Shown here one piece after another: positions 25,164-34,900 of a stretch of DNA of 64,000 bases (positions are counted from its first letter, which is position 1; each line of letters opens with the position of its first letter). The notes under the pieces were generated by a model, which did not search any database, was not told the DNA's origin, and worked only from the letters and a program-made list of their open reading frames with translations. Position numbers and translations under genes: made by a program. Origin of the DNA: Arthrobacter sp. Soil736 (GTDB lineage Bacteria > Actinomycetota > Actinomycetes > Actinomycetales > Micrococcaceae); NCBI RefSeq assembly GCF_001428005.1, contig NZ_LMSB01000045.1, positions 1 to 64,000 on the forward strand. The letters run 5' to 3'.

Positions 25164-26251
25164 TGCCGGAGTCCGCCGCGTCTCCCACCGCCCCGGTGGG
25201 ACCCGACGAGATTCTCCTGGGCCTGAACACGTTTGGTGACGTAGGCGTCGACAGCGACGGTGAGCCGAAGCCGCATGCGCAGGTGCTGCGCGAGATGCTG
25301 AACCAGGCCGTCCTGGCCGACGCCGTCGGGCTCCATGCCTTCGGCGTGGGGGAGCACCACCGTCGCGACTTTTCCGTGTCGGCGCCTGAGGTGTTCCTTG
25401 CCGGCGCCGCAACGCGGACCTCCCGGATCAGGCTCGGCTCCGCGGTCACCGTCCTGAGCTCGGACGATCCGGTCCGGGTCTTCCAGCGGTTCTCCACCCT
25501 GGATGCGCTCTCCGGCGGCCGGGCGGAAGTCATGCTGGGCCGTGGCTCGTTCATTGAATCATTTCCGCTGTTCGGACTGGACCTGGCGGACTACGAGGTC
25601 CTGTTCGAGGAAAAGCTCGAGCTCTTCGACAAGGTGCGCGCGCAGAAGCCCGTCCACTGGGAGGGCCGCACGCGGCCGCCCCTGAGCGGACTGAGCGTCT
25701 TCCCGCCCCTGGAGCACCACCTGCTGCCGGCCTGGATCGGCGTGGGCGGCACCCCGGAGTCCGTGCTGCGCTGCGCGGAGTACGGCTATCCGGTCATCTT
25801 TGCCATCATCGGCGGCCAGCCCCGCTCGTTTGCACCGCTGGTCAACCTGTACCGCGAGGCGATGGCCAAGTACGGCCATCCCCTGCAGCAGATCGCCACC
25901 CATTCGCCGGGGTACATCGCCGACACTGACGAGGCGGCCCGGGAAGAACTCTTCCCGCACTGGCTTGCCCAGCGGAACCGGATCGGGGCCGAGCGCGGCT
26001 GGGGTCCCGGCAACCGGGGGGAATTCGACGCCATGTGCGGGCCGGAGGGCGCCCTGTACGTTGGCTCACCAGAGACGGTGGCGCAAAAGATCGCCCTGCT
26101 CAAACGGAACCTGGGCGTTGACCGCTTCGACCTCAAATACAGCAACGGGACCCTTCCCCACAGCTCCATGATGCGCTGCATCGAACTGTTCGGCACCGTG
26201 GTGGCACCCAGGGTGGCCGAGCTGCTGTCCGGGCTGCGGCCCGCCGACTGA
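25163..26251 (+). CDS. Luciferase-like (LLM class) flavin-dependent oxidoreductase
   Basis: A 362-residue TIM-barrel flavoprotein of the bacterial luciferase-like family, probably FMN- or F420-dependent. Typical segments: ILLGLNTFGD near 18, GLHAFGVGEHHRRDFSVSAPEVFLA near 58, LGSAVTVLSSDDPVRVFQRF near 92, and AEVMLGRGSFIESFPLFG near 117. The ATG overlaps the hemB stop and hemL starts 13 bases after its end, so it is embedded in the heme operon. The substrate is unknown; co-transcription hints at a role linked to tetrapyrroles, but these enzymes are diverse and the link may only be positional. Confidence 0.85.
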   Translation: MPESAASPTAPVGPDEILLGLNTFGDVGVDSDGEPKPHAQVLREMLNQAVLADAVGLHAFGVGEHHRRDFSVSAPEVFLAGAATRTSRIRLGSAVTVLSSDDPVRVFQRFSTLDALSGGRAEVMLGRGSFIESFPLFGLDLADYEVLFEEKLELFDKVRAQKPVHWEGRTRPPLSGLSVFPPLEHHLLPAWIGVGGTPESVLRCAEYGYPVIFAIIGGQPRSFAPLVNLYREAMAKYGHPLQQIATHSPGYIADTDEAAREELFPHWLAQRNRIGAERGWGPGNRGEFDAMCGPEGALYVGSPETVAQKIALLKRNLGVDRFDLKYSNGTLPHSSMMRCIELFGTVVAPRVAELLSGLRPAD

Positions 26252-26264
26252 AAGAATAGGAACC

Positions 26265-27596
26265 ATGACCTCCAGCACGCCTCGCAACGAGGAACTCTTT
26301 GACCGCGCCCGCCAGCTCATGCCAGGCGGCGTCAATTCCCCGGTCCGCGCCTTCGGATCGGTGGGCGGCACGCCCCGGTTCATGGTTTCGGCCAAGGGCC
26401 CGTATCTGACCGACGCCGACGGCAAGGAATACGTGGACCTCGTCTGCTCCTGGGGCCCGGCGCTGCTCGGCCACGCCCACCCGGCCGTCCTCGAAGCCGT
26501 GCACGCGGCCGTTGACCGCGGCCTGTCCTTCGGCGCCTCGACACCCGATGAAGCGAACCTGGCGGCGATCGTCAAGGAACGGGTGTCCGCCGTCGAGCGG
26601 CTGCGCATGGTGTCCACCGGCACGGAGGCCACCATGACGGCGATCCGGCTGGCCAGGGGCTTCACCGGCCGCAACCTGGTGATCAAGTTCGCCGGCTGCT
26701 ACCACGGCCACCTCGACGGGCTGCTCGCGTCGGCCGGCTCAGGCGTGGCCACCCTGGCCCTGCCCGGTTCGACCGGGGTCACGGCCGCCACCGCCGCCGA
26801 AACGCTCGTGCTTCCCTATAACGACCTCGACGCCGTCGAAGCAGCCTTCGCCGAGCACGGGCCCAACATCGCCGCCGTGATCACCGAGGCGGCGCCGGCC
26901 AACATGGGCGTCGTCACCCCCGGCGAAGGATTCAACGCGGGTCTTTCCCGGATCACGGCCGCCCACGGCGCGCTGCTGATCATCGATGAGGTCCTCACGG
27001 GGTTCCGCACCGGGTACTCCGGCTACTGGGGGCTCACGGGCGGGGCAGCGGATGCGGCCGAGAAGTGGACCCCGGACCTGCTCACGTTCGGCAAAGTGAT
27101 TGGCGGGGGCATGCCGGCGGCGGCCCTCGGCGGCCGCGCCGACGTCATGGACTACCTGGCGCCCATCGGGCCCGTCTACCAGGCGGGCACGCTGTCCGGG
27201 AACCCGGTGGCCATGGCCGCCGGCGTGGCTACCCTCACGCACGCCACGCGGGACGTCTACGCGTTCGTGGACGCGCGCTCACTCGAGCTGTCGTCGGCCC
27301 TTTCCGCCGCCCTGGACGCGGCCGGCGTCGACCACTCGATCCAGCGCGCCGGAAACCTGTTCTCGTTGGCGTTCGGCACGTCGGAGCGGGGCGTCCACAA
27401 TTACAGCGACGCGCAGAAGCAGGACGTTTTCCGTTACGCGCCGTTCTTCCACTCCATGCTGGACTCCGGCGTGTACCTCCCGCCGTCCGTCTTCGAGGCC
27501 TGGTTCCTGTCCGCCGCACACGACGACGCCGCCATGAACCGGATCTTCGACGCGCTGCCCGCCGCGGCGGAGGCTGCCGCCGCCGCGAAGGCCTGA
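26265..27596 (+). CDS. hemL: Glutamate-1-semialdehyde 2,1-aminomutase HemL
   Basis: A 443-residue PLP enzyme that converts glutamate-1-semialdehyde, the HemA product, to aminolevulinate. The PLP lysine is in LTFGKVIGGGMPAAALGG near residue 275; the LLIIDEVLTGFRTGYSG segment holds the conserved Asp; MPGGVNSPVRAFGSVGG near the N-terminus is characteristic. A GAATAGGAA-like ribosome site precedes the ATG. Last gene of the heme series; a perfect palindrome terminator follows. The C-terminus is an Ala-rich helix. Confidence 0.95.
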   Translation: MTSSTPRNEELFDRARQLMPGGVNSPVRAFGSVGGTPRFMVSAKGPYLTDADGKEYVDLVCSWGPALLGHAHPAVLEAVHAAVDRGLSFGASTPDEANLAAIVKERVSAVERLRMVSTGTEATMTAIRLARGFTGRNLVIKFAGCYHGHLDGLLASAGSGVATLALPGSTGVTAATAAETLVLPYNDLDAVEAAFAEHGPNIAAVITEAAPANMGVVTPGEGFNAGLSRITAAHGALLIIDEVLTGFRTGYSGYWGLTGGAADAAEKWTPDLLTFGKVIGGGMPAAALGGRADVMDYLAPIGPVYQAGTLSGNPVAMAAGVATLTHATRDVYAFVDARSLELSSALSAALDAAGVDHSIQRAGNLFSLAFGTSERGVHNYSDAQKQDVFRYAPFFHSMLDSGVYLPPSVFEAWFLSAAHDDAAMNRIFDALPAAAEAAAAAKA

Positions 27597-27643
27597 CCCG
27601 CCGTCGTTCTTCAGTCCTTTCCCGCGGGGCACGAAGCGACTCG

Positions 27644-27693
27644 CATTAAACAACTCTGGCACCCGCCGCGGCGGGTGCCAGAGTTGTTTAATG
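27644..27693. terminator. 50-bp perfect palindrome, bidirectional terminator
   Basis: Positions 27644-27668 are the exact reverse complement of 27669-27693 with no spacer; the outer arms are AT-rich (CATTAAACAA) and the core GC-rich (CACCCGCCG). It lies between convergent hemL and metQ. Each strand shows a GC hairpin followed by a T-containing stretch (GTTGTTTAAT), so it should stop transcription from both sides. Confidence 0.88.
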
Positions 27694-27711
27694 GCTGTTG
27701 CGCTGCCCGGC

Positions 27712-28554
27712 CTAGAAGGCGGGAGTCACGTCTCCGTTGGGCCATTCCTTCTCAATGAAGGCCTTGACCTCGGGGGAGTGGAGGAGTTCCTCAAGCTTCT
27801 TGATGCGGACGTCGTCCTTCGACTCCGTGCGCCATGCCAGGAAGTTGGCGTACGGGTTGTTGTCCGTGGACTCCACTGCCAGTGCGTTGTCGGTGCTGAG
27901 GCCGGCCTTGAGGATGAAGTTTCCGTTGATCAGCGCCAGGTCCACGGAGGGATCCTTCAGGTCGTTGATCAGCAGCTCAGGCTGGTTCTCCGAGAACTTG
28001 AGCTTCTTGGGGTTCTGCGCGTCGGTCAGTGCGATCACGGAGGTGTCGTCCTTGATGTCCTTGACCAGGCCGGCCTTTTCCAGGACCCGGAGCGCCCGGA
28101 CCTGGTTGGAGGGATCGTTGGTGATGGCAACCTTGGCGCCGTCCTTGATCTCCTTGATGTCCTTGACCTTCTCGGAGAAGGCTGCGTAAGGCTCGATGTG
28201 CACGCCGGCGCCGTGACCGAAGTCGTAGCCCTTGGTCTTGACCTGATCATCGAACCACGGCTGGTGCTGGTAGTAGTTGGTGTCCAGCGAGCCGTCGCTC
28301 AGGGCGGTGTTGGGCGTCTGGTAGTCCTCGATCTCCTTGATGTCCAGCTTCAGGCCGGCCTTCGGAGCGAGGTCCTGGTTGATGAATTCGAGGATCTTGG
28401 CCTGCGGGACCGGGCTGGCGCCGACGCTGAGCGTTGCGGGCTTGGCCGGGTCCAGGGTCTGGGTCTCGGCGCTGGGCGCGGGCGAACCGCCGCACGCGGT
28501 CAGTGCCAGGGCAGTGACAATGCCGGTGGCGAGGAGGGTGAGTGATTTACGCAT
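27712..28554 (-). CDS. metQ: Methionine ABC transporter substrate-binding lipoprotein MetQ
   Basis: A 280-residue lipoprotein of the NlpA/MetQ family. The signal peptide ends in the lipobox LTAC with Cys21; after it come the PATLSVGASPVPQAKIL segment and the family domain ending KEWPNGDVTPAF. It captures methionine outside the membrane for MetNI. It is the last gene of the minus-strand metN-metI-metQ set, with a 113-base gap after metI that contains a small hairpin (28619-28640) which may adjust expression of the binding protein. The bidirectional palindrome lies just downstream. Confidence 0.93.
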   Translation of the reverse strand: MRKSLTLLATGIVTALALTACGGSPAPSAETQTLDPAKPATLSVGASPVPQAKILEFINQDLAPKAGLKLDIKEIEDYQTPNTALSDGSLDTNYYQHQPWFDDQVKTKGYDFGHGAGVHIEPYAAFSEKVKDIKEIKDGAKVAITNDPSNQVRALRVLEKAGLVKDIKDDTSVIALTDAQNPKKLKFSENQPELLINDLKDPSVDLALINGNFILKAGLSTDNALAVESTDNNPYANFLAWRTESKDDVRIKKLEELLHSPEVKAFIEKEWPNGDVTPAF

Positions 28555-28667
28555 CGGGTGCGTTCCTTTCGAAATAGCCTGGATCCCGACGGCGTGGCCG
28601 GGGGGATCCGGTTCAGATGCAGTGAGCGGCTACTCGCTGCGTGAAGTCTTGGAGTGGTGACGCAGAA

Positions 28668-29339
28668 TCAGCGGTGGTCGAGGCTCCGGGAGATCCACTC
28701 GCCCGTGAGCTGGATGACCTGGACCAGGACGATGATCAGCACGATCGTGACGATCATGACGGTGACGTCGAAGCGCTGGAAGCCATAGTTGTAGGCCAGT
28801 TTTCCCAGCCCGCCGCCGCCGACGAGGCCGGCCATCGCGCTGTAGCCCACGAGGGTCACCACGGTGGTGGTTGCGGCGGCCACCAGGGCCGGCAGGGATT
28901 CAGGCAGCATGACCTTGTTGATCACCTGCATCCTCGTGGAGCCCATGACCTGGGCGGCATCGATCTTGCCGTGGTGGACATCGCGGAGGCACGCCTCAAC
29001 GAGGCGGGCGAAAAACGGAATGGTTCCGATGGAAAGCGAGACCGAGGCTGCCACCGGGCCGAGGCTCGTGCCCACCAGGAGCCGGGCCAGGGGGATCAGG
29101 GCCACCATCAGGATCGCGAAGGGGATGGACCTCGTGATGTTGACCACGATGTCGCTGACAATCCTGTTGACCACGGGCATGGGGCGGAGTCCGCCCGGGG
29201 CACTGACGTGCAGGAAGACGCCCAGCGGCAGTCCGACCAGGACGGTGAAGAACGCCGAGATCCCCACCATCTGCAGGGTTTCAACGATCGCTTCGGGGAG
29301 GGCCTTGGCGAGGACCGGGTTGCTGAAGATTTCGTTCAC
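28668..29339 (-). CDS. metI: Methionine ABC transporter permease MetI
   Basis: A 223-residue membrane permease with five predicted helices. The cytoplasmic EAA-type loop is around EACLRDVHHGKIDAAQVMGS. AGLVGGGGLGKLAYNYGFQRFD near 185 is characteristic of MetI. The ATG overlaps the metN stop (4 bases shared), so the two are translationally coupled. Together with MetN it drives methionine uptake with MetQ. Confidence 0.93.
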   Translation of the reverse strand: MNEIFSNPVLAKALPEAIVETLQMVGISAFFTVLVGLPLGVFLHVSAPGGLRPMPVVNRIVSDIVVNITRSIPFAILMVALIPLARLLVGTSLGPVAASVSLSIGTIPFFARLVEACLRDVHHGKIDAAQVMGSTRMQVINKVMLPESLPALVAAATTTVVTLVGYSAMAGLVGGGGLGKLAYNYGFQRFDVTVMIVTIVLIIVLVQVIQLTGEWISRSLDHR

Positions 29340-30406
29340 TTGAGGTCTCCCGTCTCGGCGGCGAAGTCAGGCGTTTCGGACGCGAAGTCAGACGGGTCGG
29401 ACGGAACGACGGCGGCGTCCACCACTTTCGCGCTGATCCCGCGGTCGCGGAGGTACCCCACAACGGAGTCATAATCGACGTTTTCTGCCAGCTGGACCCG
29501 CAGGTGCCCGAACTGCTGGCCGCCCAGCGTTTCCACGCTTCCTGCGAGGACATTCAGATCGATGTCAAAGTGCCGCGCGACGCTCGTGAGGACAGGTTCC
29601 TTGGCGCTTTCGCCGGAAAAGAGGATCTCCAGGACGGGGCCTGCCTGGAGGGCGCCCTTGATCGGTTCCGAGGCAGGCAGCGGAAGGAGGGCCCGGGCCA
29701 GCTTGCTGTCCAGTTCGGCCGCCACATCCGCCAGTTCCCCGGCTTCGACGACCCGGCCCTTGGCCAGGAGTGACACCGAGCCGCAGACGCGCTTAACCAC
29801 GTGCATCTCGTGGGTGATGATGAGCACCGTGAGCTGAAGGCGCCGGGTGAGGTCCTGGATGAGGTCCAGGATTTCATCGGTGGTGGCCGGGTCCAGGGCG
29901 GACGTCGGTTCGTCACACAGCAGCACGTCGGGATCGGACGCCAGGGCGCGGGCGATGCCTACGCGCTGGCGCTGGCCTCCGGAGAGCTGCGACGGGTAGG
30001 CGTTCTCGAAGCCCTCAAGTCCCACGAGCTTGAGCAGCTCAGCTACCCTCGCCCGGATCTGGTCCTTGGGGGTTTTCACCAGCTCCAGCGGATGGGCCAC
30101 ATTGCCTGCCGCCGTGCGGGAATCCATCAGGTTGGCGTGCTGGAAGACCATGCCGATCCGGCGTCGTGCCGCACGGATTTCGGAGTCCCGCACCGAGCTG
30201 AGCTCAGTGCCGTCGATGTTGACCGAACCGGACGTGGGGCGGTCCAGCAGAGTCAGGCACCGTACCAGCGTGGACTTCCCTGCTCCCGAATGGCCGATGA
30301 TGCCATGGATGGAGCCTTTGGGGACCGAAAGGGATACCCCGTCGAGGGCCACCACTTCCTTTTTCCCCTGACGGTAGACCTTGCGCAGGTCGGTAACTGT
30401 GATCAT
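29336..30406 (-). CDS. metN: Methionine ABC transporter ATP-binding protein MetN
   Basis: A 356-residue ATPase. Walker A is GHSGAGKST near residue 38, the signature LSGGQRQRVGIARAL near 140, Walker B LLCDEPTSALD near 161. The C-terminal NIL domain (about 265-340) is the methionine-sensing regulatory module that lets substrate inhibit transport. First gene of the operon. The 310-base upstream region shows no S-box or other SAM riboswitch that I can recognise, so transcriptional control is unclear. Confidence 0.94.
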   Translation of the reverse strand: MITVTDLRKVYRQGKKEVVALDGVSLSVPKGSIHGIIGHSGAGKSTLVRCLTLLDRPTSGSVNIDGTELSSVRDSEIRAARRRIGMVFQHANLMDSRTAAGNVAHPLELVKTPKDQIRARVAELLKLVGLEGFENAYPSQLSGGQRQRVGIARALASDPDVLLCDEPTSALDPATTDEILDLIQDLTRRLQLTVLIITHEMHVVKRVCGSVSLLAKGRVVEAGELADVAAELDSKLARALLPLPASEPIKGALQAGPVLEILFSGESAKEPVLTSVARHFDIDLNVLAGSVETLGGQQFGHLRVQLAENVDYDSVVGYLRDRGISAKVVDAAVVPSDPSDFASETPDFAAETGDLK

Positions 30407-30716
30407 TTATCCTCAGGCGGTAGGGCTTGGGCAGGGCATAGCACAAGCGCGCTTCTGAACTAAATTATGTCAGCGCCGGGAATAAGCCTCCACTTCCGAA
30501 GATTGTTCGGCGTCGGACGCTTGACGCCGCACCATCAACGGGCCAGTCTGAACTGCGGTGCGGTGATGGGCGGCCTGCGGGCTGCTTCCTGAATTGCTGC
30601 CGGGCCGTGAGTCTGCTGGGGCTTGGGCCGGGGACTGTGATCTTTGTCCTACGGAAGCTGCGCGGGGGCAGCGTTTGCGCCCGCGAACCGCCTCCTGCCG
30701 CTGTTGGAACCGGCCT
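30407..30716. other. Intergenic region upstream of metN
   Basis: 310 bases between the exonuclease stop and the metN start, both on the minus strand. On that strand CATAAT (near 30462-30467), with GTGGAG about 18 bases upstream, is a weak promoter candidate for metN. Near 30661-30686 a GC-rich inverted segment (CGCGGG and CCCGCG) could end the exonuclease transcript, though no T-run follows. No gene, tRNA or recognisable riboswitch. Confidence 0.4.
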
Positions 30717-31427
30717 CTAGAAATCGCCCCTGCTGGCGTCTTCCGGGGGCAGCACGGGCCAATCGCCCTCGATGACGGCGGCGGGTTTGGTCTTGCGGAG
30801 ATACTGCTGGAAGTCGGCGGCCTGGCTGACGGCCCAGTCGACCTGCAGCTGGTGCAGTTGGCTGGCCGGCAGCCTCAGCTTGGGGAACTTGCCCGCCATG
30901 GCGTCGAGCATGCGCAGGGTGGCCAGGGCGTCGGCGGCCGAGGTGTGGGCGTTTTCGAGGTCCACGCCGTACTCTTCGCAGAGTGCCGTCAAGGTCCGCT
31001 TTCCCTTGCGGTACCGGTCCACCTGCTTGTTCATGATGTAGGGGTCCAGGACCGGAAACCTGCTCAACTGCGGCACCCGGTAGCGTGCGGATTCGGCGGC
31101 CAGGACGGTGAAGTCGTAGCTGGCGTTGAACGCGATGACCGGGACGCCGTCGTCGAAAAGCTCCTGCAGCACGGCCGCGAGTTCCCTGGTGACCTCAGGC
31201 GCCGGCTTGCCGTGGCTTCGCGCATGTTCGGTGGTGATTCCATGGACGTCGCTGGCCTCCGCCGGAATCTCAATGCCCGGGTCTGCCAGCCACTCGTGCT
31301 CCCGGATGACATTTCCCGTGGCATCCACCAGGGTCACCGATGCCGTGACGATCCTCGCGGCGCGGGAGTTGCGTCCCGTGGTTTCGAGGTCGAAGGCGGC
31401 CCGGGGGAGGGTGTTCCAAGTGCTCAT
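30717..31427 (-). CDS. DnaQ-like 3'-5' exonuclease
   Basis: A 236-residue DEDDh-type exonuclease, like the epsilon subunit of DNA polymerase III or RNase T. The first catalytic pair is in AAFDLETTG (D13, E15); HGITTEHAR near 62, FNASYDFTVL near 100 with an Asp, and the closing AHTSAADALATLRML with catalytic His and Asp complete the set. Proofreading or repair trimming of DNA is likely; the exact substrate is not determined. The start is near 31427, with no strong ribosome site. It is divergent from the alkyltransferase-like gene, so the 109-base gap serves two promoters. Confidence 0.87.
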   Translation of the reverse strand: MSTWNTLPRAAFDLETTGRNSRAARIVTASVTLVDATGNVIREHEWLADPGIEIPAEASDVHGITTEHARSHGKPAPEVTRELAAVLQELFDDGVPVIAFNASYDFTVLAAESARYRVPQLSRFPVLDPYIMNKQVDRYRKGKRTLTALCEEYGVDLENAHTSAADALATLRMLDAMAGKFPKLRLPASQLHQLQVDWAVSQAADFQQYLRKTKPAAVIEGDWPVLPPEDASRGDF

Positions 31428-31536
31428 GGCTCCACGCTACCCGGTGCCGCCGACAGTTTTGGCGCACGCCCCGGGCCTGTCGGCAAGTCCGCCGTGCCGG
31501 TCCGGCGTGAGGACGTCTGGCCGATAGTCTGGAACC

Positions 31537-31953
31537 ATGCGGACGGAGTATGTGGAGGCGGTGCTGGCAGTCGTTGAGCTTATCCCCTCCGGTTCGGCGG
31601 TGGCCTACGGGGACGTCGCCGAACTCCTCGGATCCGGCGGTCCGCGGCAGGTCGGTTCCGTCATGAGCCATTACGGCAGCGCGGTCCCGTGGTGGCGGGT
31701 GCTCAGGGCCAGCGGGCTGGCGCCGGAGGGACTGGAAGCGGAAGCCCTGCGGTTCTACCTGCAGGAGGGAACGCCGCTGCGCGGCGAATTCCTCCGGTTC
31801 GCACGGACGGGCGACGGCCGCTGGCGGGTGGACCTGTCTGCGGCGCGCTGGGCGCCCTCCGACAGCGAATTCGCAGCCCTGGACGCCATCGCTGAAAGGC
31901 TGGAAGCGTCGCTGCGTAAATTGTCGGTGCCGGATGATGGAATGTCTGAGTGA
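31537..31953 (+). CDS. Alkyltransferase-like protein (ATL), MGMT fold without catalytic Cys
   Basis: A 138-residue protein with the DNA-binding fold of O6-alkylguanine-DNA alkyltransferase. The active-site motif PCHRV is replaced by PWWRV (residues 51-55), so it cannot accept alkyl groups; known ATL proteins bind alkylated guanine and flag it for nucleotide excision repair. VAYGDVAELLG and RQVGSVMSHYG are typical family segments. TAGTCT sits 6 bases before the ATG and no SD sequence is seen, which suggests leaderless mRNA. The stop overlaps the adnA GTG. Confidence 0.88.
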   Translation: MRTEYVEAVLAVVELIPSGSAVAYGDVAELLGSGGPRQVGSVMSHYGSAVPWWRVLRASGLAPEGLEAEALRFYLQEGTPLRGEFLRFARTGDGRWRVDLSAARWAPSDSEFAALDAIAERLEASLRKLSVPDDGMSE

Positions 31954-34900
31954 CCGCAACAATCACCCAGTCCGAAACCTTCTCCGCGACGACCGGACGC
32001 CAGGATCAATCCGGCGGCGCTCCGGCATCGCCCGGATCCGGTCTTCGGCTTCTGCCGCCGCGCCAGGTCCACAATGCCGTACCGGTACTGTCCCCGGACC
32101 AATTCGCCGCCGTCGAGGTCCCGCGCGGAGCAGGCCCGGTGCTCGTGCCCGGAGCGCCGGGCACCGGCAAGTCGACCGTCCTCATCGAAGCGGCCGTCCG
32201 CAGGGTCGAAGCCCACTCGGTTGATCCCGAACGGATCCTCATTCTTGCGCCCGGCAGGCTGGCCGCGGACACCCTGCGGGACCGGTTCACGGCACGGCTG
32301 AACCGGAGCCTGAGCACCACGCCGGCCCGCACCTGGGCGTCCTATGCCTTCGACCTGATCAGGCGCGCCAAGGCCGAAGGAATCCTGCCGCTGCCCCGGG
32401 CGCCCCGCCTTCTTTCCGGTCCCGAACAGGACCTCATCATCAAGGAGCTGTTGGACGGTCACGCCCTGCCCGGCCTGGGGCTGCCGTGGCCGGCCGATCT
32501 CGACGCCGCGTTGGCCACGCGCGGCTTCCGGCAGGAAGTCCGGCAGCTTTTTGACCGGATCATCGAATCCGGCCGGACCGCCGAGGACCTTGCAGGCCTC
32601 GGCCACGAATGCGGCCGCCCCGACTGGACCGCCGCCGCCGCCCTGTACGCCGAATACCGCGACGTCCTCGATCTGCGCATGCCCGAGGCCTTCGATCCCG
32701 CCGGGATCATCACCGCCGCGCGGCAGCTTTTCCAGGATTCGCCGGACTTCCTGGCCGCGGAACGCGACCGCCTCCAGCTGATACTTGTGGACGACATCCA
32801 CGAGGCCAACCCCGCGGTCTTTGAACTGCTGGCCGATGTTGCCGCGGGCAAGGACGTCTTCGTGGCGTCTTCCCCGGATACGGTTGTCCAGGGCTTCAGG
32901 GGCGCCCGTCCGGACCTCGTCGCCGAGCTCCCCCGGTTGCTGGGAGAGGACGGCCGGGACGTGCTGGAGAGGCCGCTGCGGTACGCCCACCGGCACCGGC
33001 CCGCCGTCGCGCAGGCCTGGCTCGGCGTTGCGGACCGGATCTCCCTTCGCGCCGGCGGGCAACTGGCCCGCCGCCTCGAGCAGTATCACCCTGAACCCGC
33101 TCCCGACGAACACGCCCACCGCCGGCCCTTCACCGGGGACACCGGCGCCAGCCCCGCCGGTGCCTCCGGCGGGACCGTCGAGGCACACCTGCTGCCGTCG
33201 GCTGTCCATGAATTGCGGTACGTCGCCCAGCGGATCCTTGAAGCCCAGATAAATGACGGCCGGGAACTGGCGGACATGGCGGTGATTGTCCGGAACGGCG
33301 GCCAGCTGAGCCAGCTGCAACGCTACCTGTCGGGCCAGGGAATCCCGGTGCGGATTCCCGTGGCGGAGTCGGCTGTCCGCGATGAAGTGGCCGTCCGTCC
33401 TTTGCTGGACGCGTACGCCGTGGTCCTCGATCCGGACGCCCTCACGCCGGAATCCGCCGTGTCGCTGCTGACGTCCCGGATCGGCGGAGCCACTTCCCTT
33501 GAACTGCGCAGGCTGCGCCAGTCCTTGCGGCGCGAAGAGATCCTGGGCGGAGGCGGACGCTCCAGCGATGCACTGCTCGTGGAAGCACTTCTCGAGCCCG
33601 GAGCTCTCGGTTCCCTGGGGATCGAAGGACGGTCAGCGCGTCGGGTGGCCCGGATGATCCAGGCGGGCCGGAGGGCCACCGCCGAGGCCGGCGCCAACGC
33701 GGAGACCGTGCTCTGGGCCCTGTGGCACTCGACCGGCCTAGCCGCAAGCTGGACTGCCGCCGCACTGTCGGGAGGGCTGGTGGGGGCCAGGGCGGACCGT
33801 GACCTCGACGCCATGATGGCTCTCTTCCATACCGCCGAGCGCTACGTTGACCAGATGCCGGGGTCCGGGCCGGACCAGTTCCTCGAGTACCTGCTCAACC
33901 AGGAGCTTCCCATGGACACGCTCGCGGCCCGTGCGCAGATGGACGACGCCGTCGAGCTCATGACACCCGCCAGCGCCGCCGGACGGGAATGGCCGTTCGT
34001 CATAGTTGCCGGACTCCAGGAGGGCGTCTGGCCGAACACCCGGCTCCGCGGGGAACTGCTGGGGAGCACGCTCTTCGCCGATGCCGTGGAACACGGGGTG
34101 GAGTACGCGCTGCAGCGGGGTCCGCTCAGCCGGCTCAGGGAGATCCGGTACGACGAACTCCGGAGTTTCTCGGCCGCCGTGTCCCGGGCGAAGGAAGTGC
34201 TGATCTGCACGGCCGTGGCCTCCGAAGACGAACAGCCGTCCTCGTTCCTGGACTACGTGGCCCCGCTGATGCCGGACCAGGACGCAAGGGGATTCACGCC
34301 GGTGGAGAGGCCGCTGACGCTCAGGGCACTCGTGGCCGAACTGCGCCAGCATGCGCAGCTTGCTGACCGGTCCGCTGCGGAATCGGACGAGGCTGTCCGG
34401 GTCCTGGCCCGCCTGGCCACGGTGGATCCGCCCGTTCCCGGGGCACACCCGGACACCTGGTGGGGGCTGGCCCCGCTGTCCTCCGAGGAAAGAGTGGTGC
34501 CTCCGGGAGGAACTGTCTACGTTTCGCCCTCCAAGGTGGAGTCCGTCCAGAAATCGCCCCTGGACTGGTTCATCCAGGCGGCAGGCGGTGAGGCGGCCAC
34601 AGATTTTGCAAGGAGCCTTGGCACCCTGGTTCACGCGATCGCCCAGGATCTCCCTGACGCCTCCGGGGCCGAGTACCTCGCCGAACTCGTCACGCGCTGG
34701 CCGTCCCTCGGCATGAAAGACAACTGGGAGGGAAAGCTGGATTTCCGGCGGGCCGAAGCCATGGTGCGGAAACTGGCGCAGTACATCCTTGTCATGCGCA
34801 GCGAGGGCAGGCGCCTCGTCGGCGTGGAGCAGGACTTTGAAGTACAGCTGTCCGAACCCGCCGCTGATCCGCTGCCGGACGGCGCCATCGGTGACGCCCC

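Noticed and set aside
30407..30716. SAM riboswitch upstream of metN
   Set aside because: I could not find S-box or actinobacterial SAM-IV signature segments on the minus strand.
31755..33320. A 521-codon open frame antisense to the alkyltransferase-like gene and adnA
   Set aside because: No domain; the sense genes are clear and overlapping-coupled.
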